A stretch of DNA of 64,000 nucleotides from NCBI GenBank assembly GCA_004138175.2, contig RYFE02000004.1, positions 124,001-188,000 on the forward strand. The letters run 5' to 3'. The first letter of the stretch is position 1. The number at the start of each line of letters is the position of its first letter. Both the position numbers and the translations under genes were made by a program. The DNA is from Chloroflexales bacterium ZM16-3 (lineage in GTDB: Bacteria > Chloroflexota > Chloroflexia > Chloroflexales > Chloroflexaceae). A model generated the notes under the pieces. That model ran no database searches and was not told where the DNA came from. It saw only the letters and a list, made by a program, of their open reading frames with translations. Shown one piece after another: positions 57,715 through 64,000 of the stretch.

Positions 57715-58653
57715 ATGGCACATGAGACCATCCTCATTGTCGAAGATGACTCAGCAATCTCTAGGTTGCTTGAGGTCTACCTGTCAAATAAGGGCTATCA
57801 GATATACACGGCCAGCCGCGGCAATGAGGCGCTAGAGATCTGTCGAGCGACCCCGCCCGACCTGATCTTGCTGGATGTGCGCCTGCCCGATATTAGCGGC
57901 TACGACGTGGGCATGGCTCTGCGGGCCACCCCCGACACGCAGAATATTCCGATAGTTGTCCTAACGGCCTTCACCGAACACAACGACCGTATGATCGCCC
58001 ATAACACGGTTCGCGCCGACTACTTTCTGGGGAAGCCCTTCGACATTGAGGAGGTCTACTGGGTGGTGCGCAACCAGCTCGACGAGGGGCGGCGGCGCGG
58101 CCAGTTCCACCCGGTGACGAACCTGCCAACCGGCGAGCTGGTGAATAACCGGCTGCGCGATCTGCTCTCTAGCGAGGGCTGGACTCTGGCGCTCATCCGG
58201 ATCAACGGATTCGAGAGCTTCACTCAGTTCTACGGCGTGATGGTGGGCGAGAATGTGCTGAAGTCCACATCCCTGCTGATCAGCGATGTGGTCGGCAGGC
58301 ACGGTAGCTCGGGTGATATGCTGGGCCAGATGGTGGCCGGGCCGTACTTTGTGGTGATTACGAGTAGCGAGCCGAACAGCGCGATCTACCAGGAGCTCAC
58401 CGAGCGCTTCGACGCGGACATCCCGCTGCACTACGACTACCACGACCGTGAGCGCGGCGGCCTGGAGATGGACAGCGGCGACGGCCAGATGCGGCGCTTT
58501 CCGCTGATGTCGCTGTCGGTGGGGGTGCTCACGAGCGCCGATGGGCCGTTTCCCGACATCCGCGAGCTGACCGAGGTGGCTGAGGAGCTGCTTCACCGCA
58601 CGAAGGTGGGCGGCGGCGATCGCCGCAGCGCGGTCATCTACGGCAAAAGATAA
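57715..58653 (+). CDS. Response regulator with a degenerate GGDEF-like output domain
   Basis: A 312-residue protein. The receiver domain (1-120) has the acidic pair in VEDDSAISRLL, the phospho-acceptor D near residue 55 in ILLDVRLPDISGYD, T in VVLTAF and K in FLGKPFD. The C-terminal half is shaped like a GGDEF domain (PVTNLPTGELVNNRLRDLL, IRINGFESFTQFYGVMVGE), but the active-site loop reads QMVAGPYFVVI instead of G-G-D/E-E-F, so it is probably non-catalytic. It is the last gene of the plus-strand run. No histidine kinase is adjacent. Confidence 0.85.
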   Translation: MAHETILIVEDDSAISRLLEVYLSNKGYQIYTASRGNEALEICRATPPDLILLDVRLPDISGYDVGMALRATPDTQNIPIVVLTAFTEHNDRMIAHNTVRADYFLGKPFDIEEVYWVVRNQLDEGRRRGQFHPVTNLPTGELVNNRLRDLLSSEGWTLALIRINGFESFTQFYGVMVGENVLKSTSLLISDVVGRHGSSGDMLGQMVAGPYFVVITSSEPNSAIYQELTERFDADIPLHYDYHDRERGGLEMDSGDGQMRRFPLMSLSVGVLTSADGPFPDIRELTEVAEELLHRTKVGGGDRRSAVIYGKR

Positions 58654-58654
58654 A

Positions 58655-58720
58655 TGCGGGGCATCGCCCCGCACCCCAGAATCTCTCAACGGTGAGGGTG
58701 TGGGAGAGCGAAGCTCTCCT
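58655..58720. repeat. Uninterrupted relative of the composite palindromic repeat
   Basis: gcggggcatcgccccgcacc, then a linker ending ggtgagggtgtggg and a gagagcgaagctctcc hairpin. It shows what the host of the MITEs at 3423 and 36257 looks like without an insertion. Confidence 0.5.
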
Positions 58721-58729
58721 ACAAAAAAA

Positions 58730-58774
58730 CTGATGGTGCTGCGGCGCGGCTACGCCGCGCCGCAGCACCATCAG
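58730..58774. terminator. 21-bp perfect stem after the response regulator
   Basis: ctgatggtgctgcggcgcgg c / complement, loop tac. The outer tgatggtgctgcg is shared with 28702-28762. It lies between convergent genes. Confidence 0.75.
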
Positions 58775-58823
58775 TGCAGCATGTGCCTGCTGGGCACACA
58801 TATGATCATTATCGGGGGCTTGG

Positions 58824-59585
58824 CTAGGCCAGGCCCCAGCCGCGCAACTCGTCCATCCAGCGGTGGCTGGTCAGGTCCATATGCACCGGGGTGACGCTGA
58901 CGTAGCCTGCGGCGATGGCTGACACGTCGGTGCCGTCCTCGTCGACATCCTCGGGCTCGGCCCCGCCGATCCAGTAGTAGGGGCGACCGCGCGGATCCTC
59001 GCGGACGATCAGCTCATCGCGGTAGGTGCGCTGGCCGAGGCGGGCAACCTGGATGCCGCGCACGTCCTCGGGGGGCAGGGCCGGCACGTTCACATTGAGC
59101 AGCACACCCTCGGGCAGGCCATTCTGCTGCACGCCCGCGACGATCTTCGCCACGGCTGCCTCGGCGGCGCGGAAGTCCTGCGGGCCACGGTGGCCGTTAT
59201 TCTGCGAGACGGCGATCGCCGGCAGGCCGAAGATCATGCCCTCCATGGCGGCGGCCACCGTGCCCGAGTAGAGCAGGTCGCTGCCCAGGTTGGCCCCCAG
59301 GTTGATCCCGGAGACGACCAGATCGGGCTTTTTCGGCAGCAGGCCCATCATCGCCAGGGCCACACAGTCGGCGGGGGTGCCATCGCAGAGCATGGCCGGG
59401 CTGCCATCCACCAGGGTGCCCTCCCATGCCCGCATGGGGTCGAAGAGCTTGCGGTAGTGGCCGGCGGCGCTCCAGTTGCGGTCGGGGGCCACCACGGCCA
59501 CCTCGCCGAGTGGGGTGAGCGCCCGCCTCAGCGCGGCCAGCCCCGGGCTCTGGTAACCGTCGTCGTTGGTGATAAGGATATACAT
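58824..59585 (-). CDS. surE: 5'-nucleotidase SurE
   Basis: A 253-residue metal-dependent phosphatase of nucleoside monophosphates and polyphosphates. ILITNDDGYQSPGLAALRRA carries the D-D metal pair, VVAPDRNWSAAGH the active-site N and S, VVSGINLGANLGSDLLYSGT the conserved block, and YVSVTPVHMDLTSH the C-terminal one. The length is standard. It is the distal gene of a minus-strand cluster after the VWA protein. Confidence 0.96.
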   Translation of the reverse strand: MYILITNDDGYQSPGLAALRRALTPLGEVAVVAPDRNWSAAGHYRKLFDPMRAWEGTLVDGSPAMLCDGTPADCVALAMMGLLPKKPDLVVSGINLGANLGSDLLYSGTVAAAMEGMIFGLPAIAVSQNNGHRGPQDFRAAEAAVAKIVAGVQQNGLPEGVLLNVNVPALPPEDVRGIQVARLGQRTYRDELIVREDPRGRPYYWIGGAEPEDVDEDGTDVSAIAAGYVSVTPVHMDLTSHRWMDELRGWGLA

Positions 59586-59608
59586 AGCTTCTGGAGCTTC
59601 CGGGAAGC

Positions 59609-60871
59609 TTACTCCTTGGGCAGGTCAATATCGCTGAGCCGCACCGTCTTGCGTCCGCTGAACTTGATCGTCTTCTGTCCCTCGCTGGAGAGCTGGCCGT
59701 CCTGCTCAAGGTTGGCGATCTCCTGCTGCATGGTGTTGGCCAGCTCCAGCTCGCCCTGGCTGAGCAGGCGGGTGACGGCGCTCTTGAGCTTCTGGGTGGC
59801 CCCGCTCACATCGCCGGCCTGCAGATCCTGAAGCGCGCGGGTCTGCAGCTTGAAGGCCGAGACCTTCTCGACAATATTCATCACGCCAGGGTTGACCTGG
59901 CCGAGCTGGCCAGCGTCGGCGGTGAAGGTGAGCATCACATCGATGCGAACCTTCTGGCCGACCAGGTTGAGGGCCGGGATGTCGTAGCTGACCTCGGCCT
60001 GGCCGACGCGGTAGGTGCCGATCGGGCGCGGGTCTACCAGGAACTCCACGAGCAAGGTGCGGCCCTGGCCCGTCTCAAGCTCGCCGAGCGGCACGCCCAC
60101 ATCGCGGTCGGAGATCGGCTTGTAGCCAAGGTTGTTGATCAGCGGGATGACCTGCCAGACGGCGCGTGGCGTGACGCCCTGGACGAGGCGTAGGTTGAGG
60201 CTGCTGTTCTGGATGGCGGTGTTCTGGGCGCGCTGCACCGTGTTCTGGAAGTACTCGGTGATCTCGTTGGGGCGGGCGATATAGTCGGCGGTGCCGCCGG
60301 AGCGGTTGCCCATCTCGATCAGCAGATCCTCGTTCCAGTCCTTGCCTACGCCGAGGGCGGTGATCGGCACGCCGATGCGCCCGGCGTCGGCGGCGCGGCG
60401 CAGGCACTCGTCCTCATTCTCGGTCTGCCCATCGGTGAGCAGGACGAGGCGACGGATGGCGCCACTGCGATCCTTCTCGATCTCGCGCAGACCCTTCTCC
60501 AGGGCGGGTGCGATCTTCGTGCCTCCGGCGTCGCGGATGCGCGCGACGCGATCCTGGATGCCGCGTCGGTCGGTGACGGCGGCGGCGGGGACGAGCACCT
60601 CGGTGCGGTGGTCGAAGATGACCACCGAGGCGATGTCCTTAGGGTCGAGCATATCGACAGCCATGCTGATCGCCTGGCGGACGCGCTCGATCTTCTCGCC
60701 CTTCATCGAGCCGCTGCGGTCAAGCACGAAGCTGACATTCACCGGCGTGCGCACCTGCGCCATCACCGCCGATGGCTGCACCTCGATCAGCGCGTAGGCG
60801 ATCTGTGGCGTCGTCGTGGCTGCGAGATACGGGCGGGCCAAGGTTGCCCGCAGGGTCACTTCACCGGCCAT
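59609..60871 (-). CDS. VWA-domain protein
   Basis: A 420-residue cytoplasmic protein. A beta-sandwich N-terminal part is followed by a von Willebrand A domain with the MIDAS motif FVLDRSGSMKGEKI (D-x-S-x-S), an I-x-T block (GGTKIAPALEKG) and LLTDGQTENEDEC. The C-terminal 150 residues (VEFLVDPRPIGTYRVGQAEV, then a helical region) have no obvious fold. Members bind Mg through the MIDAS and mediate protein interactions. The start at 60871 follows a heptamer array (60884-60911), and the promoter is at 60975. Confidence 0.85.
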   Translation of the reverse strand: MAGEVTLRATLARPYLAATTTPQIAYALIEVQPSAVMAQVRTPVNVSFVLDRSGSMKGEKIERVRQAISMAVDMLDPKDIASVVIFDHRTEVLVPAAAVTDRRGIQDRVARIRDAGGTKIAPALEKGLREIEKDRSGAIRRLVLLTDGQTENEDECLRRAADAGRIGVPITALGVGKDWNEDLLIEMGNRSGGTADYIARPNEITEYFQNTVQRAQNTAIQNSSLNLRLVQGVTPRAVWQVIPLINNLGYKPISDRDVGVPLGELETGQGRTLLVEFLVDPRPIGTYRVGQAEVSYDIPALNLVGQKVRIDVMLTFTADAGQLGQVNPGVMNIVEKVSAFKLQTRALQDLQAGDVSGATQKLKSAVTRLLSQGELELANTMQQEIANLEQDGQLSSEGQKTIKFSGRKTVRLSDIDLPKE

Positions 60872-60883
60872 GGCTCTCTCCTC

Positions 60884-60911
60884 GATTGCAGATTGCAGAT
60901 TGCAGATTGCA
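60884..60911. repeat. Heptamer array (gattgca x4) upstream of VWA gene
   Basis: Four perfect gattgca units, 7-bp period, 13 bp before the ATG at 60871 in the transcribed leader. Confidence 0.9.
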
Positions 60912-60974
60912 GGTGTGACATCGTCTTAGCAGATACGGCAATCTGACGCCAGATGTTGCAGTCGGGCCGGTTTT

Positions 60975-60983
60975 ATTGTAGCA
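60975..60983 (-). promoter_or_regulatory. Extended -10 promoter of VWA gene
   Basis: Minus strand TGCTACAAT, about 104 bp before the ATG. Confidence 0.55.
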
Positions 60984-60989
60984 CAGGGG

Positions 60990-61165
60990 GTTGGGGGATA
61001 GGAGTCAGGGGCTGGGAGTCAGGGCTAGGAGTCAACCCTCCCGATCCCTAACCACCGCCCCATGCGTCCCAGATCCGGCTTACGATCACCGACTACCGAC
61101 TCCCGACCACCGACTCCCGATCCCTGTATCACACCCCCGACCCCTGACTCTCGGCTCCTGACTCC
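60990..61165. repeat. Heptamer-array cluster between VWA and CNNM genes
   Basis: Several arrays of 7-bp words: ggagtca/gggctag types near 61005-61040, accgact/cccgacc types near 61090-61120, and acccccg/acccctg/gctcctg types near 61130-61165. The last array is inside the end of the CNNM gene and supplies its stop codon. Confidence 0.8.
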
Positions 61166-62448
61166 CGCGAGATCAGCACCTTATCGACGCGCAGCCCGTC
61201 CATATCGATCACCTCGAAGCGCCAGCCGTTCCAGGTGACCAGATCGCCGGTGGTTGGGATCTGGCCGAGCAGGCTGATCACGAAGCCAGCCAGGGTGTCG
61301 AAGCGGTAGGTCTCCTCATCGGGCAGGTCGTCCTCGTCGAGCAGGTGTTTGACATCATCTACGTTCAAGGAGCCATCGGCGAGCATCGAGCCATCCTCAC
61401 GGATGACGACTGGGGGGGCCTCGATCTCGTCAAACTCGTCGCCGATCTCGCCGACGATCTCCTCAAGGACATCCTCTAGGGTGACGACGCCCTCGATCCC
61501 GCCGAGCTCGCTGACCACGAGGGCCATATGGCGTCGCCCCTTGCGGAAGGTGGCGAGCAGGGCGCTGGCCCGGCTATTCTCGGGCACGTAGAGCGGCGGG
61601 GCAACCGCCTCGCGCACCAGGGCACCCTCGCCCTGGCGGCGGTAGAGCATCAGCAGGTCGCGTACGTGGACGGTGCCAATAATCTTGTCGGGCGAATCTT
61701 CGTAGATGGGGAAGCGCGAGTAGCCGCTAGACAGCAGTTCGTCGATCACCGCGCCGAGGGTCGCATCGGCGTCGAGCATCTCCACATCGTGGCGCGGGGT
61801 CATGATATGGCGCACGGCGCGGTCGCTGAACTTAAAGATGCTGTCGATAAACTGCTGCTCCTGGAGATCGACGGCGCCGCCCTCGGTGCCCTCGCGCACC
61901 AGGGCGCGGATATCTTCCTCGGTCACGCGCTCCTCTTCGACATTGTTCCGGCCGAGCAGGCGCAGGATCAGGTCGCTGGAGAAGGTGAGCACGTTGATGA
62001 TCGGGGTGCTGATCCAGGCCAGGAAGTTCATCGGCGGTGCCATAAAGGCGGCCACCGCCTCGGCGCTCTGGAGGGCCAGGCGCTTCGGCACCAGCTCGCC
62101 GAGCACCAGCGAGAGGTAGGAGACCAGGAGGACGACTAGGCCCTGGGCGAGGGGCACGGCGTAGGGGCTGACGTAGGGTAGCGCCGTGATCGTGGGGGTG
62201 AGCTGGTCGGCCAGGGTGGCACCGGCGAAGACGCCGCTGAGGGTGCCGATCAGGGTGATGCCGACCTGGACGGCGGACAGGAAGCGGTTGGGGTCGTCTT
62301 GAAGCTTGAGGGCGACCGCGGCCCCGGCGCTGCCGTCTTCGGCCCGCTGCTCCAGGCGGCCGCGGCGGGCCGAGACCATGGCGATCTCGGTTGCGGCGAA
62401 GATGCCGTTGGCGAGCGAGAGCACGACGATGATCAGAAGTTCTATCAT
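61129..62448 (-). CDS. CNNM/CorC-type integral membrane protein (hemolysin-related)
   Basis: A 439-residue protein. The DUF21/CNNM membrane domain covers about 1-175 (IELLIIVVLSLANGIFAATE, GITLIGTLSGVFAGATLA, LVLGELVPKRLALQ). A CBS pair follows (MTPRHDVEMLDADATLG, IGTVHVRDLLMLYRR, GVVTLEDVLEEIVGEI), and the CorC_HlyC domain ends with TLAGFVISLLGQIP and DMDGLRVDKVLI. Related proteins export Mg or other cations. The last residues after VLISRES are encoded by a heptamer array. The ATG at 62448 was chosen over an upstream frame that runs through the 8-bp array. Confidence 0.9.
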   Translation of the reverse strand: MIELLIIVVLSLANGIFAATEIAMVSARRGRLEQRAEDGSAGAAVALKLQDDPNRFLSAVQVGITLIGTLSGVFAGATLADQLTPTITALPYVSPYAVPLAQGLVVLLVSYLSLVLGELVPKRLALQSAEAVAAFMAPPMNFLAWISTPIINVLTFSSDLILRLLGRNNVEEERVTEEDIRALVREGTEGGAVDLQEQQFIDSIFKFSDRAVRHIMTPRHDVEMLDADATLGAVIDELLSSGYSRFPIYEDSPDKIIGTVHVRDLLMLYRRQGEGALVREAVAPPLYVPENSRASALLATFRKGRRHMALVVSELGGIEGVVTLEDVLEEIVGEIGDEFDEIEAPPVVIREDGSMLADGSLNVDDVKHLLDEDDLPDEETYRFDTLAGFVISLLGQIPTTGDLVTWNGWRFEVIDMDGLRVDKVLISRESGAESQGSGV

Positions 62449-62450
62449 TG

Positions 62451-62540
62451 TGACAGGGTGGCAGGGTGGCAGGGTGACAAGGCGACAAGGTGACAGCTTG
62501 GCTGTCACCTTGTCATCTTGTCACCCTGTCACCTTGTCAT
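62451..62540. repeat. Inverted octamer arrays upstream of CNNM gene
   Basis: tgacaggg, tggcaggg, tggcaggg, tgacaagg, cgacaagg (62451-62490) face tgtcacct, tgtcatct, tgtcaccc, tgtcacct (62503-62534). The period is 8 bp. It sits between the CNNM start and the tpiA stop. Confidence 0.9.
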
Positions 62541-62543
62541 GAG

Positions 62544-63296
62544 TTACTGAAAGTGAATAATTCGCAGGAAGCTATCGGCCTTCAGCGCGGCCCCGCCAAC
62601 GAGTGCGCCGTCGATATCGGGCTGGGACATCAGCTCATCGACATTGTCGGGCTTGACGCTGCCGCCGTACTGGATGCGCACCGTCTGGGCGACCTCATCG
62701 CCATAGAGCTCGGCGAGGGTGGCGCGGATGGCGGCGTGCATGGCCTGGGCGTCGGCGGCGGTGGCCGTTTCGCCGGTGCCGATCGCCCAGATTGGCTCGT
62801 AGGCGAGCACGAGATCAGCGAGTTGCTCGGCCGTCACATCGACCAGGCCGCCGCGCACCTGGCCGGTGACGATAGCCTCTGCCTGGCCCGAGTCGCGCTG
62901 GGGCTTGCTCTCGCCGACGCACATGATCGGGCGCATGCCGCTGGTGAGGGCGGCGCGCAGCTTGCGGTTCACCGTCGCGTCGGTGTCGCCGAAGAACTGG
63001 CGGCGCTCGCTGTGGCCGACGATCACATAGGTACACCCGACATCACGCAGCATCTGCGGGGCGACGGCGCCGGTGAAGGCGCCCTGGGCCTCGTAGAAGA
63101 CCTCTTGGGCTCCGAGGCTGATCGGCGTGCCTGCGACCTGCTCGCCGATGGCGTAGAGCGCCGTGTAGGGCGGGCAGACGACCACCTCGCGGTCGGCGAC
63201 ATCGCCCAGGCCGGCCAGCAGGCCCGCCACCAGCTCACGGCCCTCGGCCACGGTCTTGTACATCTTCCAGTTCCCGGCAATGATCGGGGTTCGCAT
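62544..63296 (-). CDS. tpiA: Triosephosphate isomerase
   Basis: A 250-residue TIM-barrel enzyme interconverting dihydroxyacetone phosphate and glyceraldehyde 3-phosphate. IIAGNWKMYKTVAEGRELVA holds the N and K, VIVGHSERRQFFGDTD the catalytic H, VLAYEPIWAIGTGETA the catalytic E, and IQYGGSVKPDNVDELM the phosphate loop. The length is standard. It is placed between the M50 peptidase gene and the CNNM gene on the same strand. Confidence 0.98.
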   Translation of the reverse strand: MRTPIIAGNWKMYKTVAEGRELVAGLLAGLGDVADREVVVCPPYTALYAIGEQVAGTPISLGAQEVFYEAQGAFTGAVAPQMLRDVGCTYVIVGHSERRQFFGDTDATVNRKLRAALTSGMRPIMCVGESKPQRDSGQAEAIVTGQVRGGLVDVTAEQLADLVLAYEPIWAIGTGETATAADAQAMHAAIRATLAELYGDEVAQTVRIQYGGSVKPDNVDELMSQPDIDGALVGGAALKADSFLRIIHFQ

Positions 63297-63347
63297 GGGT
63301 ATTCTCCACAGTGATTCAGATCACGAAAGACGCGAAGGGCGCGAAAC

Positions 63348-64000
63348 CTAGCGCAGCCGCGCGAGCGTGCTGAGCAGCGAGAGCACCACCTGATCGCCCA
63401 GCAGGAAGGCCAGCCCGACCCCGACGGCCACCGTGACAGCGAAGACCTGCCAGTTCCAGGCGAGCACCTTGGCACCGTCGAAGGGGCCGGCGGGGATCAT
63501 ATTGAACACGCCGATCCAGGCGTTGAACTTGAAGCCGATGAACAGGGTGATCAGCAGCAAGTTTGGCAGGGGTAGGCCGATCAGGACGATGGCGCAGAGG
63601 CTGAGCAGGAAGAGTATCGAGAGAACCAGGTTCGTCACCGGGCCGGCGAGGGCGATCAGTCCGCCCTGGCGCAGCGTGAGCTGGCCGCGGTGCCAGACGG
63701 CGCCCGGCGCAGCGATGAAGAAGCCGGCGAAGGCGATGACGATGGAGAGCAGCAGCCATTGGTCGTTGGCGATGAAGTGGGCCTCGGCACCGTAGTTGCG
63801 GGCCACCACCCGGTGGGCCAGCTCGTGGAGCACGAAGGCCATCCCGCAGACGATGGCCGAGATGATCAGGTTCTGGATGAGGCTGAGGCTGAGCAGGTTG
63901 CTCGGCCCCGTCTGCACAATCGCGAAGGCAATGCTTGACCCTGCCCATGCCTTAAGCAGCTCGATATTGTCATTCGTGCCGCGCGAGAAGACATCCTCGC
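63348..64000 (-). CDS. Partial peptidase M50 (site-2-protease-like) membrane protein
   Basis: The 5' end is beyond the right edge. The frame stays open from 63348 to the last base and gives at least 216 residues, so the GTG at 63917 is not the likely start: the residues before it (SRGTNDNIELLKAWAG, then SSIAFAI) match the usual start of such proteins. HELAHRVVARNYG has the zinc motif H-E-x-x-H, and NMIPAGPFDGAKVL is the second motif with the aspartate ligand. Five or six hydrophobic helices are seen. It would cleave proteins inside the membrane. It lies upstream of tpiA. Confidence 0.85.
   Translation of the reverse strand, partial: EDVFSRGTNDNIELLKAWAGSSIAFAIVQTGPSNLLSLSLIQNLIISAIVCGMAFVLHELAHRVVARNYGAEAHFIANDQWLLLSIVIAFAGFFIAAPGAVWHRGQLTLRQGGLIALAGPVTNLVLSILFLLSLCAIVLIGLPLPNLLLITLFIGFKFNAWIGVFNMIPAGPFDGAKVLAWNWQVFAVTVAVGVGLAFLLGDQVVLSLLSTLARLR

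Overview
This window looks like a chromosomal segment of a member of the Chloroflexota, most likely a Chloroflexia/Chloroflexales-type bacterium. The evidence is a high-GC genome, a CarH-type B12 photoreceptor next to a phytoene synthase, a SpoVS protein just after RNase Y, KorAB-type 2-oxoacid:acceptor oxidoreductase genes, secreted proteins with G-x-F-x-x-x-W / F-G-Y/F-P-x-S-E-E repeats, and spacers full of short palindromic and tandem repeats. The taxonomy is inferred from gene content. No rRNA, tRNA or CRISPR array was seen.

Layout. 1-3.2 kb (minus): truncated glycosyltransferase-like gene, Eis-like acetyltransferase, methyltransferase, small membrane protein. 3.6-9.3 kb: HAD phosphatase, sigma-like factor followed by a double zinc-finger protein, gap, a CvpA-like membrane protein, NDP-sugar pyrophosphorylase. 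9.4-15.5 kb: sugar epimerase, CarH-like regulator, phytoene synthase, HtrA-like protease, secreted repeat protein. 15.5-20.1 kb: IS200/IS605-like remnant, hisD, yggT, membrane-anchored spermidine-synthase-like protein. 20.1-25 kb: HNH nuclease and YraN, then a three-gene corrinoid/diguanylate-cyclase operon. 25-32 kb: ppk, secreted metallopeptidase, glyA, 2-hydroxyacid dehydrogenase, UPF0173 hydrolase. 32-41 kb: thioredoxin with a CsoR/CstR-type repressor, ParB-like protein, lipid kinase, trpB, metallophosphoesterase, trpF, NYN-LOTUS protein. 41-48.4 kb: family 2 glycosyltransferase, inositol-phosphatase-like protein, radical SAM protein, rimI, lipoprotein, RNase Y, SpoVS. 48.4-58.7 kb: one long plus-strand run of CNMP/CBS/DUF294 protein, DnaQ-like exonuclease, korA, a receptor Ser/Thr kinase, korB and a response regulator. 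58.8-64 kb (minus): surE, VWA protein, CNNM/CorC-type protein, tpiA, and an M50 peptidase that runs off the right edge.

The strongest observations are: (1) about 19 sites of 7- or 8-bp tandem-word arrays, often as inverted pairs, four of them captured inside reading frames; (2) a roughly 115-bp MITE family with four copies, three with perfect 8-bp target-site duplications; (3) a Ser/Thr kinase with two propeller-like extracytoplasmic units lying between korA and korB and overlapping korB by four bases; (4) a DUF1638-like/GAF/GGDEF fusion in an overlapping operon with a corrinoid protein and a UroD/MtaA-type protein; (5) a thioredoxin gene with a consensus promoter and a perfect 17-bp operator, next to a CsoR-family repressor that lacks the copper-ligand histidine.
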